From JAHEKO01 sp965212505 (GTDB taxonomy: Bacteria > Acidobacteriota > Thermoanaerobaculia > Multivoradales > JAHEKO01), in contig OZ243123.1 of NCBI GenBank assembly GCA_965212505.1, forward strand, positions 4,650,001-4,714,000: a stretch of 64,000 nucleotides of DNA, written 5' to 3'. Below the pieces are notes generated by a model, which made no database searches, was not told where the DNA came from, and saw nothing but the letters and a program-made list of their open reading frames with translations. Each line of letters starts with the position of its first letter. The stretch's first letter is position 1. Of the stretch, positions 1 to 12,190 are shown in pieces. Made by a program: the position numbers and the translations under genes.

Positions 1-2639
1 TTCTGGACCACGATCACATCCGAGCGCCGAGCGCTCAGCTCCTTGACGGCAAGGAACGTCTCCCCGTCGGGGGCGACCTCCCACCCCCGCCCGAGCACGA
101 AGTCGGCACCGTCCATGTCGAAGAGGACACGGGGCGCGCCCAGGCGGACTTCCGGTAGAGCCGAGACATCCGCAGCCATCATCGCGTTCTGCGTGGTGGG
201 CCGGATCTCGCCGTAGTACTCCGTCTGCATCAGTCGCTGCCACCAGTAGAGAGCGTGACCATCGGGCGACCACCTGGGATCGCCACCGCCCTTCTGAGAG
301 ACCTGCCATCGCCCCTCGAGGCTGGGGAATCGCGTCAGGTAGACCTCGCTCCTTCCGGACTCGTTCGACTGGTAGGCGAGCAGGGTGCCGTCGGGGGAGA
401 GCTCTGGGTTGACGTAGCGCTTCGGTCCCACGAAGACCGGCACCGGGCTGCGGTCGCCGGCCAGGTCCATCTTCAGGATGTCCTGCTGAAGACGCACATC
501 CCAGGTTGCGTAGACCATCGTCCCACCGTCGGGGCTAAAGGTGAACCGCCCGCCACCCTGACCGAGATCTTCCGGCTCCCGCGAGCCCTCGACGCCCATC
601 AGCATGATGCGGTTCTTCTCGGGGTCCCAGTCCATCTGCTGGCGGCGCCAGAAGACGACCTGCCGACCGTCCGGTGTCCAAGCCGGTCCAGCGCTGTCGT
701 GCTCTCCCTGAGTCAGGCGCCGCTCGGTCTGGCGGACTCGATCGTAGACGTAGATGTTGGAGATCCAGGTCTCCAGGGTCGCTTTGGCGTACACGATGCG
801 ACCGCCGTCCGGCGAGACCCGAGGCGTGTACAGATCTTCGGTCGGTGGCCCCTCGACCGCCACGATCTTTCCCTCGAGATCGACCCAAACTAGCTGCGTC
901 GACACCCCTTCCGCGCGTGTGAGGTACGCCAGCTTGCCGTCGCTCGAGAGAGCAGGTAGAACACCTCCCGCAGCGATCAAGCGCGGCTCGCCCGTGACCT
1001 CCAGGCTCTCGGTGGAGAACGACATCGCGTAGATCCCCGGGTTGCTGCCCCATCGGCTGAAGAGCAGCTGTCCAGCGGGCGAATAGGCGAGACCCCAGAG
1101 ATTGGTGTCTCGGTCGAAGACGTGGATCTCTTCGCGCTGTCCGTTCCGGATCGCCTCGAGCTTGCCGACCGCTCGCGTCTCGTGGGGGTTGACCAAGAGC
1201 GTCTCTCCATCCGGCAAGAGGATGAGATCGTGAAGATCGACGAGATTCTCGTCCGGCTCCAAGATCTGCTTGAGATCCCCGCCACCGACCGAGAGCTCAT
1301 AGAGCCCTCCTCGCCATTTCGAGAGGAAGATCTTTCCGGACGGCGACCACGCTCCGCTCAGAACGCGGAACCCCTCAGGCAGCGAGGCGACGACCCGTTC
1401 TCGGAGCGTCTCGGCGTCGAGCCTCCACAACTTCTCGTCCTTCTGGTAGGCCAGCTCCTTCCCGTTCGGCGACCAGAACGGCGAGGAGATGCCGATCAGA
1501 TCCGGATGTGTTCGCGGCTCGATCTGATCCAGATCGCGAATGCTGAGCTTCGTTCGTTCAAGCAGAAAGACGCGCGCACCGTCGGGCGAGAGGATCGGGC
1601 CGAACTCCATGCCGGCCTCGTGCTCGCCCACTTTGAATCGGTGAACCGGTAGCTCGACTCCGACCTCCGGTCGATTGAGAAGGCCGAACCCGAGCGCCAG
1701 CGCCGCGATCGCCCATGGAAGGAGGCGTAGCCAGATGGGCGTGCTGCGACTCGAGGTGGGATCCGGCTCGGGCGACTCGGTCGATTCGTCTTGCCAGCGA
1801 GCGATCGCGATCCTCGCCTCCCCGATCGCTTGGAGTCGATCTCGAGCCCCCTTTTCGAAGCAGCGCTCGAGAAGTTCTCTGATCCGCGAAGGGGTCTCTT
1901 TCGGAAGCGAACTCCAATCCGCTTCGCGCGCGAGGATGCCGGCGAGGGTGTCCGACACCGTGCCGGCGCTCCAGACCGGGCGCCCGGTGAGCATCTCCAT
2001 GAGGATGACTCCGAAGGCCCAGATGTCCGACCGTCGGTCGGCGGGTTCACCTCGCGCCTGTTCGGGCGACATGTACGCCGCGGTTCCCATCAGGAGGCCC
2101 GCAGTGGTCATGTTCGCTGTCAAGGTCGGCGAGTTGGTCATCGACGGCGCGACCTCGTCAGGCGTCTCGTCGAGCGCCTTGGCCAGACCGAAGTCGAGGA
2201 TCTTCAATGTGCCGTCGGGTGCCAGCTTGACGTTGGCCGGCTTCAAGTCGCGATGAACGATGCCGCGTTCGTGCGCACTCTCCAGCCCTTCGGCGATCTG
2301 GGCGGCGATCTCGAGAGCGTCGGCGAGTGGCACCGGTCCGCGGTCCAAGCGCTCGGCGAGCGTCTCGCCCTCGACCAGTTCCATGACGAGGAAGTGCGCA
2401 CCCTCGTGCGAGTCGACGTCGTGGATCGAAGCGACGTTCGGATGGTTGAGAGCGGCCAAGAGTCGAGCCTCCCGCTCGAATCGCGCCAACCGTTCCGCGT
2501 CGTCGGTGAATCCGTCCGGCAGAACCTTCACCGCCACCTCTCGGCCGAGCCGCGAGTCGGTGGCTCGATAGACCACGCCCATGCCGCCCTCGCCGAGCTT
2601 GGCCGTCAGTTGGAAGTGGGAGAGCGTCTTACCGATCAT
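1..2639 (-). CDS. Ser/Thr protein kinase with C-terminal TolB/PD40 beta-propeller (3' end outside window)
   Basis: A reading frame starts at ATG 2639 on the minus strand and stays open to base 1, giving 879 codons without a stop. The N-terminal half is a Hanks-type kinase: glycine loop LGEGGMGVVYRA, ATP lysine K38 in AVKVL, catalytic loop HRDLKPAN (H129, D131), DFG at 149-151 and an SPE in place of APE. One transmembrane helix lies near residues 301-321, so the kinase is cytoplasmic. The rest is extracytoplasmic and rich in WSPDG/LSPDG repeats typical of TolB-like (PD40) propellers. AAGG stands 9 bases before the ATG. Kinases of this layout are common in Acidobacteriota. The substrate is unknown. 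The gene is divergent from dnaN. Confidence 0.93.
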   Translation of the reverse strand, partial: MIGKTLSHFQLTAKLGEGGMGVVYRATDSRLGREVAVKVLPDGFTDDAERLARFEREARLLAALNHPNVASIHDVDSHEGAHFLVMELVEGETLAERLDRGPVPLADALEIAAQIAEGLESAHERGIVHRDLKPANVKLAPDGTLKILDFGLAKALDETPDEVAPSMTNSPTLTANMTTAGLLMGTAAYMSPEQARGEPADRRSDIWAFGVILMEMLTGRPVWSAGTVSDTLAGILAREADWSSLPKETPSRIRELLERCFEKGARDRLQAIGEARIAIARWQDESTESPEPDPTSSRSTPIWLRLLPWAIAALALGFGLLNRPEVGVELPVHRFKVGEHEAGMEFGPILSPDGARVFLLERTKLSIRDLDQIEPRTHPDLIGISSPFWSPNGKELAYQKDEKLWRLDAETLRERVVASLPEGFRVLSGAWSPSGKIFLSKWRGGLYELSVGGGDLKQILEPDENLVDLHDLILLPDGETLLVNPHETRAVGKLEAIRNGQREEIHVFDRDTNLWGLAYSPAGQLLFSRWGSNPGIYAMSFSTESLEVTGEPRLIAAGGVLPALSSDGKLAYLTRAEGVSTQLVWVDLEGKIVAVEGPPTEDLYTPRVSPDGGRIVYAKATLETWISNIYVYDRVRQTERRLTQGEHDSAGPAWTPDGRQVVFWRRQQMDWDPEKNRIMLMGVEGSREPEDLGQGGGRFTFSPDGGTMVYATWDVRLQQDILKMDLAGDRSPVPVFVGPKRYVNPELSPDGTLLAYQSNESGRSEVYLTRFPSLEGRWQVSQKGGGDPRWSPDGHALYWWQRLMQTEYYGEIRPTTQNAMMAADVSALPEVRLGAPRVLFDMDGADFVLGRGWEVAPDGETFLAVKELSARRSDVIVVQ

Positions 2640-3143
2640 CCGCGGTGCCTTCGGACCCCTGGGAGGCCCTCGCCGCCAACCGCTGTCCATTCGACAGCGC
2701 GTACTCCCTTCCTGCCAGGTGTAATGGATAGTAGCGAATCTGCTCGCGGACGGGGTTCTCTGGAAGCGCTGGCGAGCCTGCTAACCGCCTTCGACGAGCT
2801 GCTATACGCCATCTCAGGGAGCCCCGAACACACCCAAGTCGTCGCAGACCCAGGCTGGCCACCGAGGGTGTCGAGGGGCGAAAAAGAGACCCGGCCCACG
2901 GGGAGCGCCTGTGCGAGAGGCTGTGGATCTCCGCGTCATTCCTCTGTGAAGAACTTGTGGATTCTGACGACCCTTCGGTCTTCCTCCATCGCTCCACAAC
3001 TCATCCACAGGCCTTTTCCTCGATCTGCGGTGGGCAAGAGTGCTTTCGTGGTCCGACTTCGAGTGAAATCCTTCGTTTCGACAGCCCCTACTACGACTAC
3101 TTCTATACTAAGATTCTGTTTCTTCTAGTCGGAGTAGATCTCT
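2640..3143. other. Non-coding region upstream of dnaN; possible replication origin
   Basis: These 504 bases hold no convincing gene. Three DnaA-box-like 9-mers lie close together: TGTGGATCT (2922-2930) and TGTGGATTC (2956-2964) on one strand and TCATCCACA (3001-3009) on the other, each with one to three differences from TTATCCACA. They are followed by a stretch poorer in GC (about 3060-3130) that contains TATACT (3104-3109), a candidate -10 for dnaN with no good -35. GGAG at 3131-3134 is the dnaN ribosome site. Box clusters next to dnaN often mark oriC. dnaA itself is not here, so the assignment is an inference. Confidence 0.4.
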
Positions 3144-4241
3144 ATGGAAATTCGCGTAAATCGCAGTCACTTTCTGGGGGAGCTGGGTCCCATGCAAGGG
3201 ATCGTGGAGCGTCGTACGACGATTCCGGTCCTCTCTCACATCCTTCTCACCACCGCCGAAGACCGTTTCAACATGGCGGCTACAGATCTGGACGTCTCGC
3301 TGACTTCGTCGTGCGATGCGGAGATCATCGGGGAAGGAGGGATTGCGGTTCAGGCGCGGAAGTTCGTCGAGATCATCCGCGCGGTCAACGCGGAAGAGGT
3401 GCGACTGGTCCTCGAGGACGAGAAGCGTCTCGGTATCGAGGCCGGGAATTCACGCTTCAAGATCAACGGCCTCTCGCCTGAGGACTTCCCAACGCTGCCG
3501 AGCGTTCCGAACGACGACGCGGTCGAGATTCCGTTCGCTGCGGTGAAGCGCATGATCTCCAGAGTGATCTTCGCGGTGTCGACGGAAGAGTCGCGCTTCC
3601 AGCTCAACGGTGCTCTGCTGGGCTTCAAAGACGGTGCCCTCGAGATGGTCGCGACCGACGGCCACCGCCTCGCGCTGATCGAGAACGGTCTCGAGAACGG
3701 CGTCGCTGCCGACGGCGTACTGGTACCGCGCAAGGCGCTCCAGGAGCTGATGCGCTTTGAGGGTGACGAGACGATTTCGTTCAGTCGGAGTGATCACCAT
3801 CTCTCCTTCCGACTCGGTCGCCGCGAGCTGATCTGTCGCATCCTCGAGGGGACGTTCCCCGACTACGAGCGCGTCATCTCCAAGGATAATGACAAGCAGG
3901 TGATGTTCGATCGGAAGACTCTGGCCGAGGCCGTTCAGCGCGTGGCGCTGCTCACCGGCGATCGCGCACGCGCCGTGCGGATGAGCTTCTCCGACGGCAA
4001 GCTCATGATCTCGGCGGCCAACCCGGATCTGGGCGAGGCGGTCGAGGAGCTCGAGTGCAACTTCGCGGGCGGTGAGCTGAGGATCGGCATCAACCCCGAC
4101 TACATGAATCAGTTCTTGTCGGCGGTCGACACCGATCAGGTGCGCTTCGAGCTCAAGGACGAGAACACGCAGTGCGTCGGCTTCCCGGTCGACGGGTCGG
4201 ACGAGCGATACCTCTGCGTGATCATGCCGATGCGCGTCTAG
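3144..4241 (+). CDS. dnaN: DNA polymerase III beta subunit (sliding clamp)
   Basis: A 365-residue protein of normal clamp length. It begins MEIRVNRSHFL and ends with the family-typical CVIMPMRV. Three repeated clamp folds cover the length; the ATDLDVSL segment near residue 50 and ATDGHRLAL near residue 170 are clamp hallmarks. The dimeric ring encircles DNA and tethers DNA polymerase III and repair enzymes. GGAG stands 9 bases before the ATG. recF follows after 12 bases, so the two are probably co-transcribed, as in many bacteria. Nothing is unusual in the protein itself; what is unusual is that the gene upstream is a divergent kinase and not dnaA. Confidence 0.98.
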   Translation: MEIRVNRSHFLGELGPMQGIVERRTTIPVLSHILLTTAEDRFNMAATDLDVSLTSSCDAEIIGEGGIAVQARKFVEIIRAVNAEEVRLVLEDEKRLGIEAGNSRFKINGLSPEDFPTLPSVPNDDAVEIPFAAVKRMISRVIFAVSTEESRFQLNGALLGFKDGALEMVATDGHRLALIENGLENGVAADGVLVPRKALQELMRFEGDETISFSRSDHHLSFRLGRRELICRILEGTFPDYERVISKDNDKQVMFDRKTLAEAVQRVALLTGDRARAVRMSFSDGKLMISAANPDLGEAVEELECNFAGGELRIGINPDYMNQFLSAVDTDQVRFELKDENTQCVGFPVDGSDERYLCVIMPMRV

Positions 4242-4253
4242 TCTGACGCGCAG

Positions 4254-5327
4254 GTGACCGAGTCCACCCTCACTCGCCTCTACAGTCGCGACTTCCGCAA
4301 CCTCGAAGAGCTCTCCTGGCAACCGGGCCAGGGGCGGCATCTGCTGCTCGGCGACAACGGCGCCGGCAAGACGAGCTTGCTCGAGGCGCTGTATGTGCTC
4401 GCGACGACGCGTAGCTTCCGGGCCTCCCGGCTCGCCGACTGCGCACGACACGATACGGAGAGCTTTCGCCTCGGCGGAGAGATCGCCGGAGACGCGCGAA
4501 CCGAGCTCGAGCTGGTCCTGGGCCCGGAAGGAACGTCCCGTCGCCTCAACGGGAGCCCAGCGAGCCTCCAAGAGCATCTCTCGGTTCTTCCGCTGGTCGC
4601 CTGGACGGCCGCCGATCTCGAGTGGATTTCGGGCGCGCCGGCTGCGCGGCGTCGACTGATCGACCGCGGTGTCGTCGGTTTGACTCCGGCGGCCATCGTG
4701 TCGCTCTCTCGCTACCGTCGAGCCTTGGAACACAAACGGGCACTTCTCGCGCATCGGGAGACCGGACTCGAGGCTTGGAACGAGGTTCTCGCCGAGGCGG
4801 CCGACGACCTCATTCGCCGGCGGCGTGCACACGTCGAGGCGCTATCTGAAGCGCTCGCCGAGCTACTCGAAGAGTGCGAGATCGAGCTTCCCTCGATCTC
4901 ACTCACCTATCGCCCGTCTCCGGCGAACGGTGGGCGCGGTCTCGACGAGACGCTGGCGGCCATCGAGTCTCACCGTTCGAGTGAAGTCGATCGGCGGTCG
5001 CCGCTGGTCGGGCCCCACCGAGACGAGCTCGACATTCGGTGGGGCGGTCATGGTGCGCGCAAGGTCGCCTCCGCCGGAGAGAGGAAGCTTCTCGGACTTG
5101 CGATCACTGCTGCCAGTGCGCGACTGCTCGCGGCCTCGGGCCGTACTCCGGTACTACTTCTGGACGACCTGGACGCTGCGCTCGACAGTCGTCGTCTCGG
5201 CGCCGTCTGGTCGTTCTTCGAGCCCTTCGAGCAACTCTTCGTGACTTCGAATCGAGCCGCTGTATGGGAGCGATTCGACCTCTCGAGCGCCTGGAATCTC
5301 ACCTGTGGAAAACTCTCCCCACGGTAA
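4254..5327 (+). CDS. recF: DNA replication and repair protein RecF
   Basis: A 357-residue SMC-like ATPase that helps load RecA at single-strand gaps. Walker A is GDNGAGKTS (about residues 33-41), followed by LLEALYVLATTRSFR, typical of RecF. The Walker B/D-loop region near the C-terminus reads LLLDDLDAALD, where RecF usually has DDVxSELD. The GTG start at 4254 is 12 bases after the dnaN stop, and no better start lies downstream before the first beta strand. It belongs to the dnaN-recF-gyrB-gyrA block, although a separate promoter precedes gyrB. Confidence 0.96.
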   Translation: MTESTLTRLYSRDFRNLEELSWQPGQGRHLLLGDNGAGKTSLLEALYVLATTRSFRASRLADCARHDTESFRLGGEIAGDARTELELVLGPEGTSRRLNGSPASLQEHLSVLPLVAWTAADLEWISGAPAARRRLIDRGVVGLTPAAIVSLSRYRRALEHKRALLAHRETGLEAWNEVLAEAADDLIRRRRAHVEALSEALAELLEECEIELPSISLTYRPSPANGGRGLDETLAAIESHRSSEVDRRSPLVGPHRDELDIRWGGHGARKVASAGERKLLGLAITAASARLLAASGRTPVLLLDDLDAALDSRRLGAVWSFFEPFEQLFVTSNRAAVWERFDLSSAWNLTCGKLSPR

Positions 5328-5362
5328 GACTCTAAACTACTGAATACAAACACTTTATATCC

Positions 5363-5390
5363 TTGCTCTCGCGACCTTTGGTGATATAAT
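5363..5390 (+). promoter_or_regulatory. Predicted sigma70-type promoter for gyrB
   Basis: TTGCTC (5363-5368) and a perfect TATAAT (5385-5390) are separated by 16 bases, in an AT-rich patch that stands out from its surroundings. Transcription would start near 5397, leaving a leader of about 190 bases before the gyrB start codon. This is the best promoter match noted in the window. Confidence 0.6.
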
Positions 5391-5588
5391 CGAAGGCGTT
5401 CCATCCCGCCCCGGAGGGGTCGCTTCGAGCGAGCCGCAAAAGGGGCCTTCCAGAGAGAGCGTTTGAGCGCGCGAGACAGGCGAATCGAGGGCCCGATGCA
5501 GACGGGCCGTGGCGTGAAGTGCACCCGCGGTCTGAGCTTGCCGGCTGTCGAACCGCCGTACCGAAGGACACCTACGGGAGCCTAAATC

Positions 5589-8012
5589 TTGGCAGTCAGC
5601 GACAGTACTTCGAACTACACCGCCGAGAACATCAAGGTCCTCAAGGGGCTCGAGGCCGTCCGCAAGCGGCCGGGGATGTACATCGGGGACACGGACGACG
5701 GCACCGGTCTTCACCACATGGTTTTCGAGCTCGTCGACAACGCGATTGACGAGGCTCAGGCCGGCTACGCGTCCAAGGTTCTGGTCAACATCGAGAGCGA
5801 CGAGTCGGTAACCGTCGAAGACGACGGTCGTGGCATTCCGGTCGATATGCACAAAGGGGAGGGCCGGTCGGCAGCCGAGGTCATCATGACCGAGCTTCAC
5901 TCCGGCGGTAAGTTCGACAGCAACTCGTACAAGGTCTCGGGCGGTCTCCACGGTGTGGGCGTCTCGGTGGTCAACGCACTCTCGGACACTCTCGAGCTCG
6001 AGATCAAGCGTGACGGCAAGCTCTGGCATCAGGTCTACCATCGCGGACTTCCGGAGAAGTCGATCGAGGCGATCGGTAAGGCGAAGCGCACCGGCACCAA
6101 GGTGAGGTTCACCCCCGATGCCGAGATCTTCGCCATCACCAAGTTCCAGTTCGAGGTGCTCGTGCAGCGCCTTCGTGAGCTCGCCTTCCTCAACCGCGGC
6201 GTTCGGATCGTGCTCACCGACGAGCGCAACGACAAGCAGGCCGAGTTCTCCTATGCCGGCGGCATTCAGAGCTTTGTCGAGCATCTGAACCGCAACAAGA
6301 CGGTGCTGCACAAGAAGCCGATCCATCTCGAGGACGGGCGCGACGAGGGCGAGGGGGAAGAGCGGGTCGAGGTCGCGTTGCAGTGGAACGACGGCTATAC
6401 CGAGCAGAGCTTCTGCTTCACGAACACGATCAAGAACCGAGACGGTGGCGCCCACCTCTCGGGTCTCAAGTCCGCGTTGACGAGAACGGTCAACAACTAC
6501 GCGAACAACGCCGGGCTGACCAAGAACCTCAAGGTCAAACTCACCGGCGACGACGTTCGCGAAGGCCTGACTGCGGTCGTGTCGGTCAAGTTGATCGACC
6601 CCAAGTTCTCGAGTCAGACCAAAGACAAACTGGTCTCGTCGGAGGTCAAGGGTTGGGTCGAGCAGGTGGTCAACGAACGGCTCGGAAACTTCCTCGAAGA
6701 GAACCCGGCGATCGCCAAGAAGATCATCGCCAAGACGGTCGAATCGGCGCGTGCGCGCGCGGCGGCTCGCGAGGCTCGAGAGCTCACCCGGCGAAAGGGT
6801 GCACTCGACGCGTCGAACCTGCCGGGCAAGCTCGCAGACTGCTCAGAGCGCAACCCCGAGTTTGCCGAGCTCTTCCTGGTCGAGGGTGAGTCCGCGGGCG
6901 GTACCGCCAAGCAGGGGCGCGACCGGAAGTTCCAGGCGATTCTGCCGCTCAAGGGAAAGATCTTGAACGTCGAGAAGGCGCGCTTCGACAAGATGCTCGG
7001 TTCGGAGGAGATCAAGACTCTGATCTCCGCTCTGGGTACCGGCATCGGGCAGGACGACTTCGACGTCGCCAAACTGCGCTACCACAAGCTGATCATCATG
7101 TGCGACGCCGACGTCGACGGCAGTCACATCCGCACGCTCATCCTGACCTTCTTCTTCCGCCAGATGCGCGAGGTGATCGAGCGTGGCCATCTCTACATCG
7201 CACAGCCACCGCTCTACAAAATTGGCGAGGGTAGGAAGGAGACCTACCTCAAGGACGACGGCGAGTATCGTGAGTTCCTGGTCGACCGCATCCAGGATGT
7301 CTGGCAGGTCGAGATCGGGTCGAACGGGGAAAAGCGCACGCTCAAGGGTGCGCGGCTGGCACAGTTCCTCGATCAGATGGCCGGCTTCCAAGCCAACTTC
7401 GAGAAACTGGCGTCACGCGGCTACCCAGAAGATGCGTTGCGCGTTGCGCTCGTCCACGGCCTCAGGGATCGGAGCGCGCTCGCGGATCGGAATCTCGTGG
7501 ACACGGTGGCCGGCATTGTCGAGGCGTCGGGGTTCCACGATGTGAAGGTCGAAGGAGACGAGGAACACGGCGGCTTCCGGGTCGGCTTCATCAGCCGCAG
7601 AGACGGCGTCGAGCGGCCGGTCAGTTTCGACTGGAACCTCCTCTCGAGCGCGGACTACCGATCCCTCGCTCGTAACAAAGCCGGACTCGAGGCGCTGCAG
7701 GCGACCGAGTTGGCAGTGAGCAAAGACGAGGAGGTCACCGAGGTGGACGGCATCGAAGAACTTCTCGAAGCGCTCTACGCGGGAGCTAGCAAGGGTCTCT
7801 CGATTCAGCGCTACAAGGGTCTCGGAGAGATGAACGCCGAGCAGCTCTGGGATACGACGATGGACCCCGAGCGCCGCCGACTGCTGCGCGTCGAGATCGC
7901 CGACGACATCGGTGCCGACGAGATCTTCACCGTCCTCATGGGCGATCAGGTGCCACCTCGGCGCGAGTTCATCGAGAAGAACGCCCTCAACGTGACCAAC
8001 CTGGACGTCTAG
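5589..8012 (+). CDS. gyrB: DNA gyrase subunit B
   Basis: An 807-residue ATPase subunit of gyrase, the enzyme that introduces negative supercoils. The order is GHKL ATPase domain (LEAVRKRPGMYIGDT, ELVDNAIDEA, GGLHGVGVSVVNAL), transducer domain, TOPRIM domain (VEGESAGG, and MCDADVDGSHIRTL with metal-binding Asp residues) and the C-terminal GyrA-binding tail ending NVTNLDV. The length matches the E. coli type (804 residues) and includes the long insert in the TOPRIM region found in many Gram-negative phyla. The start is TTG at 5589: GGGAG stands about 9 bases upstream, and the protein begins MAVSDSTSNYTAENIKVL. gyrA follows after 18 bases. Confidence 0.98.
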   Translation: MAVSDSTSNYTAENIKVLKGLEAVRKRPGMYIGDTDDGTGLHHMVFELVDNAIDEAQAGYASKVLVNIESDESVTVEDDGRGIPVDMHKGEGRSAAEVIMTELHSGGKFDSNSYKVSGGLHGVGVSVVNALSDTLELEIKRDGKLWHQVYHRGLPEKSIEAIGKAKRTGTKVRFTPDAEIFAITKFQFEVLVQRLRELAFLNRGVRIVLTDERNDKQAEFSYAGGIQSFVEHLNRNKTVLHKKPIHLEDGRDEGEGEERVEVALQWNDGYTEQSFCFTNTIKNRDGGAHLSGLKSALTRTVNNYANNAGLTKNLKVKLTGDDVREGLTAVVSVKLIDPKFSSQTKDKLVSSEVKGWVEQVVNERLGNFLEENPAIAKKIIAKTVESARARAAAREARELTRRKGALDASNLPGKLADCSERNPEFAELFLVEGESAGGTAKQGRDRKFQAILPLKGKILNVEKARFDKMLGSEEIKTLISALGTGIGQDDFDVAKLRYHKLIIMCDADVDGSHIRTLILTFFFRQMREVIERGHLYIAQPPLYKIGEGRKETYLKDDGEYREFLVDRIQDVWQVEIGSNGEKRTLKGARLAQFLDQMAGFQANFEKLASRGYPEDALRVALVHGLRDRSALADRNLVDTVAGIVEASGFHDVKVEGDEEHGGFRVGFISRRDGVERPVSFDWNLLSSADYRSLARNKAGLEALQATELAVSKDEEVTEVDGIEELLEALYAGASKGLSIQRYKGLGEMNAEQLWDTTMDPERRRLLRVEIADDIGADEIFTVLMGDQVPPRREFIEKNALNVTNLDV

Positions 8013-8030
8013 GAAAACGGAAGAGCACTC

Positions 8031-10538
<2,508 letters not shown>

Positions 10539-10664
10539 GCCGCTCCGGCGCACTTCGTCACATAGCGATAGCCAGATTAGTGGCCGGCGCGAGCCGTGGC
10601 TATACTGGCCACTCTTCGATTCAGTTGGTGACATCGGGCCGCCGGCACCTTGGCCGGAGCTCTC

Positions 10665-12155
10665 ATGATGGGAACGTCCTCGCATCGGGGTGGGACTCTC
10701 CGCCGCTCGGCGGCGGGAGGGTTGATTTTGCTCGTCGGCTGGGGGCAGCCGCTCACTCCTGCGGAGATCGTCGTCGACAATGGCTGCAGCCTGGCCGACG
10801 CAATCGAGTCGGCGAACACGGACGCCGCGATCGGCGAATGCGTAGCGGGCGACGGCCCGGACACCATCCGATTGACTGAAAGCGTCGAGATCTCGAGTGC
10901 GTTACCGGCAGTCACCGCGACGGTGACTTTCGAAGGGGCCAACTTCGAGATCCGTCGAGATGAGACGGCTCCCGATTTCCGCATTCTCGAGTTCAAGGGC
11001 GGTATCAACTCACGCCTCGAGAACGTCACCATCTCCAACGGTCGTTCCGACCGTGGCGGGGGCGTGTACCACAACGCCCAGAGCCTCACCCTCGTGAACG
11101 TCACGATGACCAACAACGTTGCGCTCTCGCGAGGGGGTGCTCTCTACAGTGGCTGGGACACGATCGATACTCGACTCGTCGGCTCGACCGTCTCCGGCAA
11201 CACATCAGGTTTGAGCGGAGGTGGCATCTTCGTCGGCGACTACGGCGACCTGACGCTCACCGCCAGCACCATCTCCGGCAACGTCGCGGGAACCTGGGGT
11301 GGCGGCATCGCGGGCGGAACGTACACATCGATGACGCTGATCAACAGCACGATCTCCGAGAACATTGCAGAGGATGGTGAAGGCGGCGCCATCTACAAGG
11401 CCTACGGCTATCAGGACATCGTGCTGCGGAACTCGAGCGTGATCAACAACTCCGCTTCGGCTACCACCGGCGGCATCTACTACGACACGTTTGGCCCGAC
11501 CGACCTGATCGTCTCGAATTCGATCGTGGCAGCAAACTCCGGCCTGAACTGTCAGTACATGACGCCGGTGAACCTCGGTGGCAATTTCGACGACGACGGC
11601 AGCTGTGGCTTCGCGACCGCGTTACCGGGTGTGGACTTCGATCTGGCGCTTGTCGACAACGGCGGTCCGACGAAGACGCACAGACTCTTGCGCGACAGCG
11701 TTGCGATCGACGCCGGCGTCGACTGTGAGCAGCCCTTGGACCAGCGGGGATTCTTGCGCGACCTGCCCTGCGACAGCGGCTCGACCGAGTTCGGCAAGGC
11801 ACCAGCAGGCGGTTCGATCGAGGGCCTGGCCGGCCGCGACGTGAGCTGCAAGAACCTGGATACGGGGTTCAGCTCGAGTTTCGCGCTCGGCGGCGCCGAC
11901 TCGTGGAGCTGCCGCGGCCTGGGCGTCGAGCTCGGTGATCGCGTCGAGCAGTCGGTCTCGGCGCGCGTCGTCGACGGAGCCGCGGGCTCGATCATCGGCC
12001 TGACCGGCCGGAGCGTCTTCTGTGCAAACCTGACGACGGGAGATGGCGTCAACTTCCCGATCGTCGCGACGTCAGCCTGGGACTGCGAAGCGGCCGGCCT
12101 GGTCGTCAACCCGGGAGACCGGGTTCGCATTGAGTTCTCGGGACAGGATCCTTGA
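10665..12155 (+). CDS. Secreted choice-of-anchor-type beta-helix protein, paralogue 1
   Basis: A predicted exported protein of 496 residues. After a signal peptide comes a CSLADAIESANTD motif, the CSLREA-like start seen in many bacterial surface proteins. A right-handed beta-helix follows, with repeated NSTISxN/GGGI turns between about residues 100 and 300. Residues from about 383 to the end form two copies of a module of roughly 57 residues with the pattern C-x-N-x2-TG, then W-x-C and PGD. ATG 10665 is preferred over the in-frame TTG at 10650 because GGAG (10656-10659) sits 5 bases before it. A TATACT box lies at 10601-10606. The ligand and the mode of anchoring are unknown. The next gene is a close paralogue. 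Confidence 0.85.
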   Translation: MMGTSSHRGGTLRRSAAGGLILLVGWGQPLTPAEIVVDNGCSLADAIESANTDAAIGECVAGDGPDTIRLTESVEISSALPAVTATVTFEGANFEIRRDETAPDFRILEFKGGINSRLENVTISNGRSDRGGGVYHNAQSLTLVNVTMTNNVALSRGGALYSGWDTIDTRLVGSTVSGNTSGLSGGGIFVGDYGDLTLTASTISGNVAGTWGGGIAGGTYTSMTLINSTISENIAEDGEGGAIYKAYGYQDIVLRNSSVINNSASATTGGIYYDTFGPTDLIVSNSIVAANSGLNCQYMTPVNLGGNFDDDGSCGFATALPGVDFDLALVDNGGPTKTHRLLRDSVAIDAGVDCEQPLDQRGFLRDLPCDSGSTEFGKAPAGGSIEGLAGRDVSCKNLDTGFSSSFALGGADSWSCRGLGVELGDRVEQSVSARVVDGAAGSIIGLTGRSVFCANLTTGDGVNFPIVATSAWDCEAAGLVVNPGDRVRIEFSGQDP

Positions 12156-12190
12156 TCCGCCCTCACGACTCCAATAGAAGGAGCATCGCA

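Noticed and set aside
3450..4832. Long open frame on the minus strand across dnaN and recF
   Set aside because: It is antisense to two certain genes and comes from GC-biased third positions; no family pattern or ribosome site.
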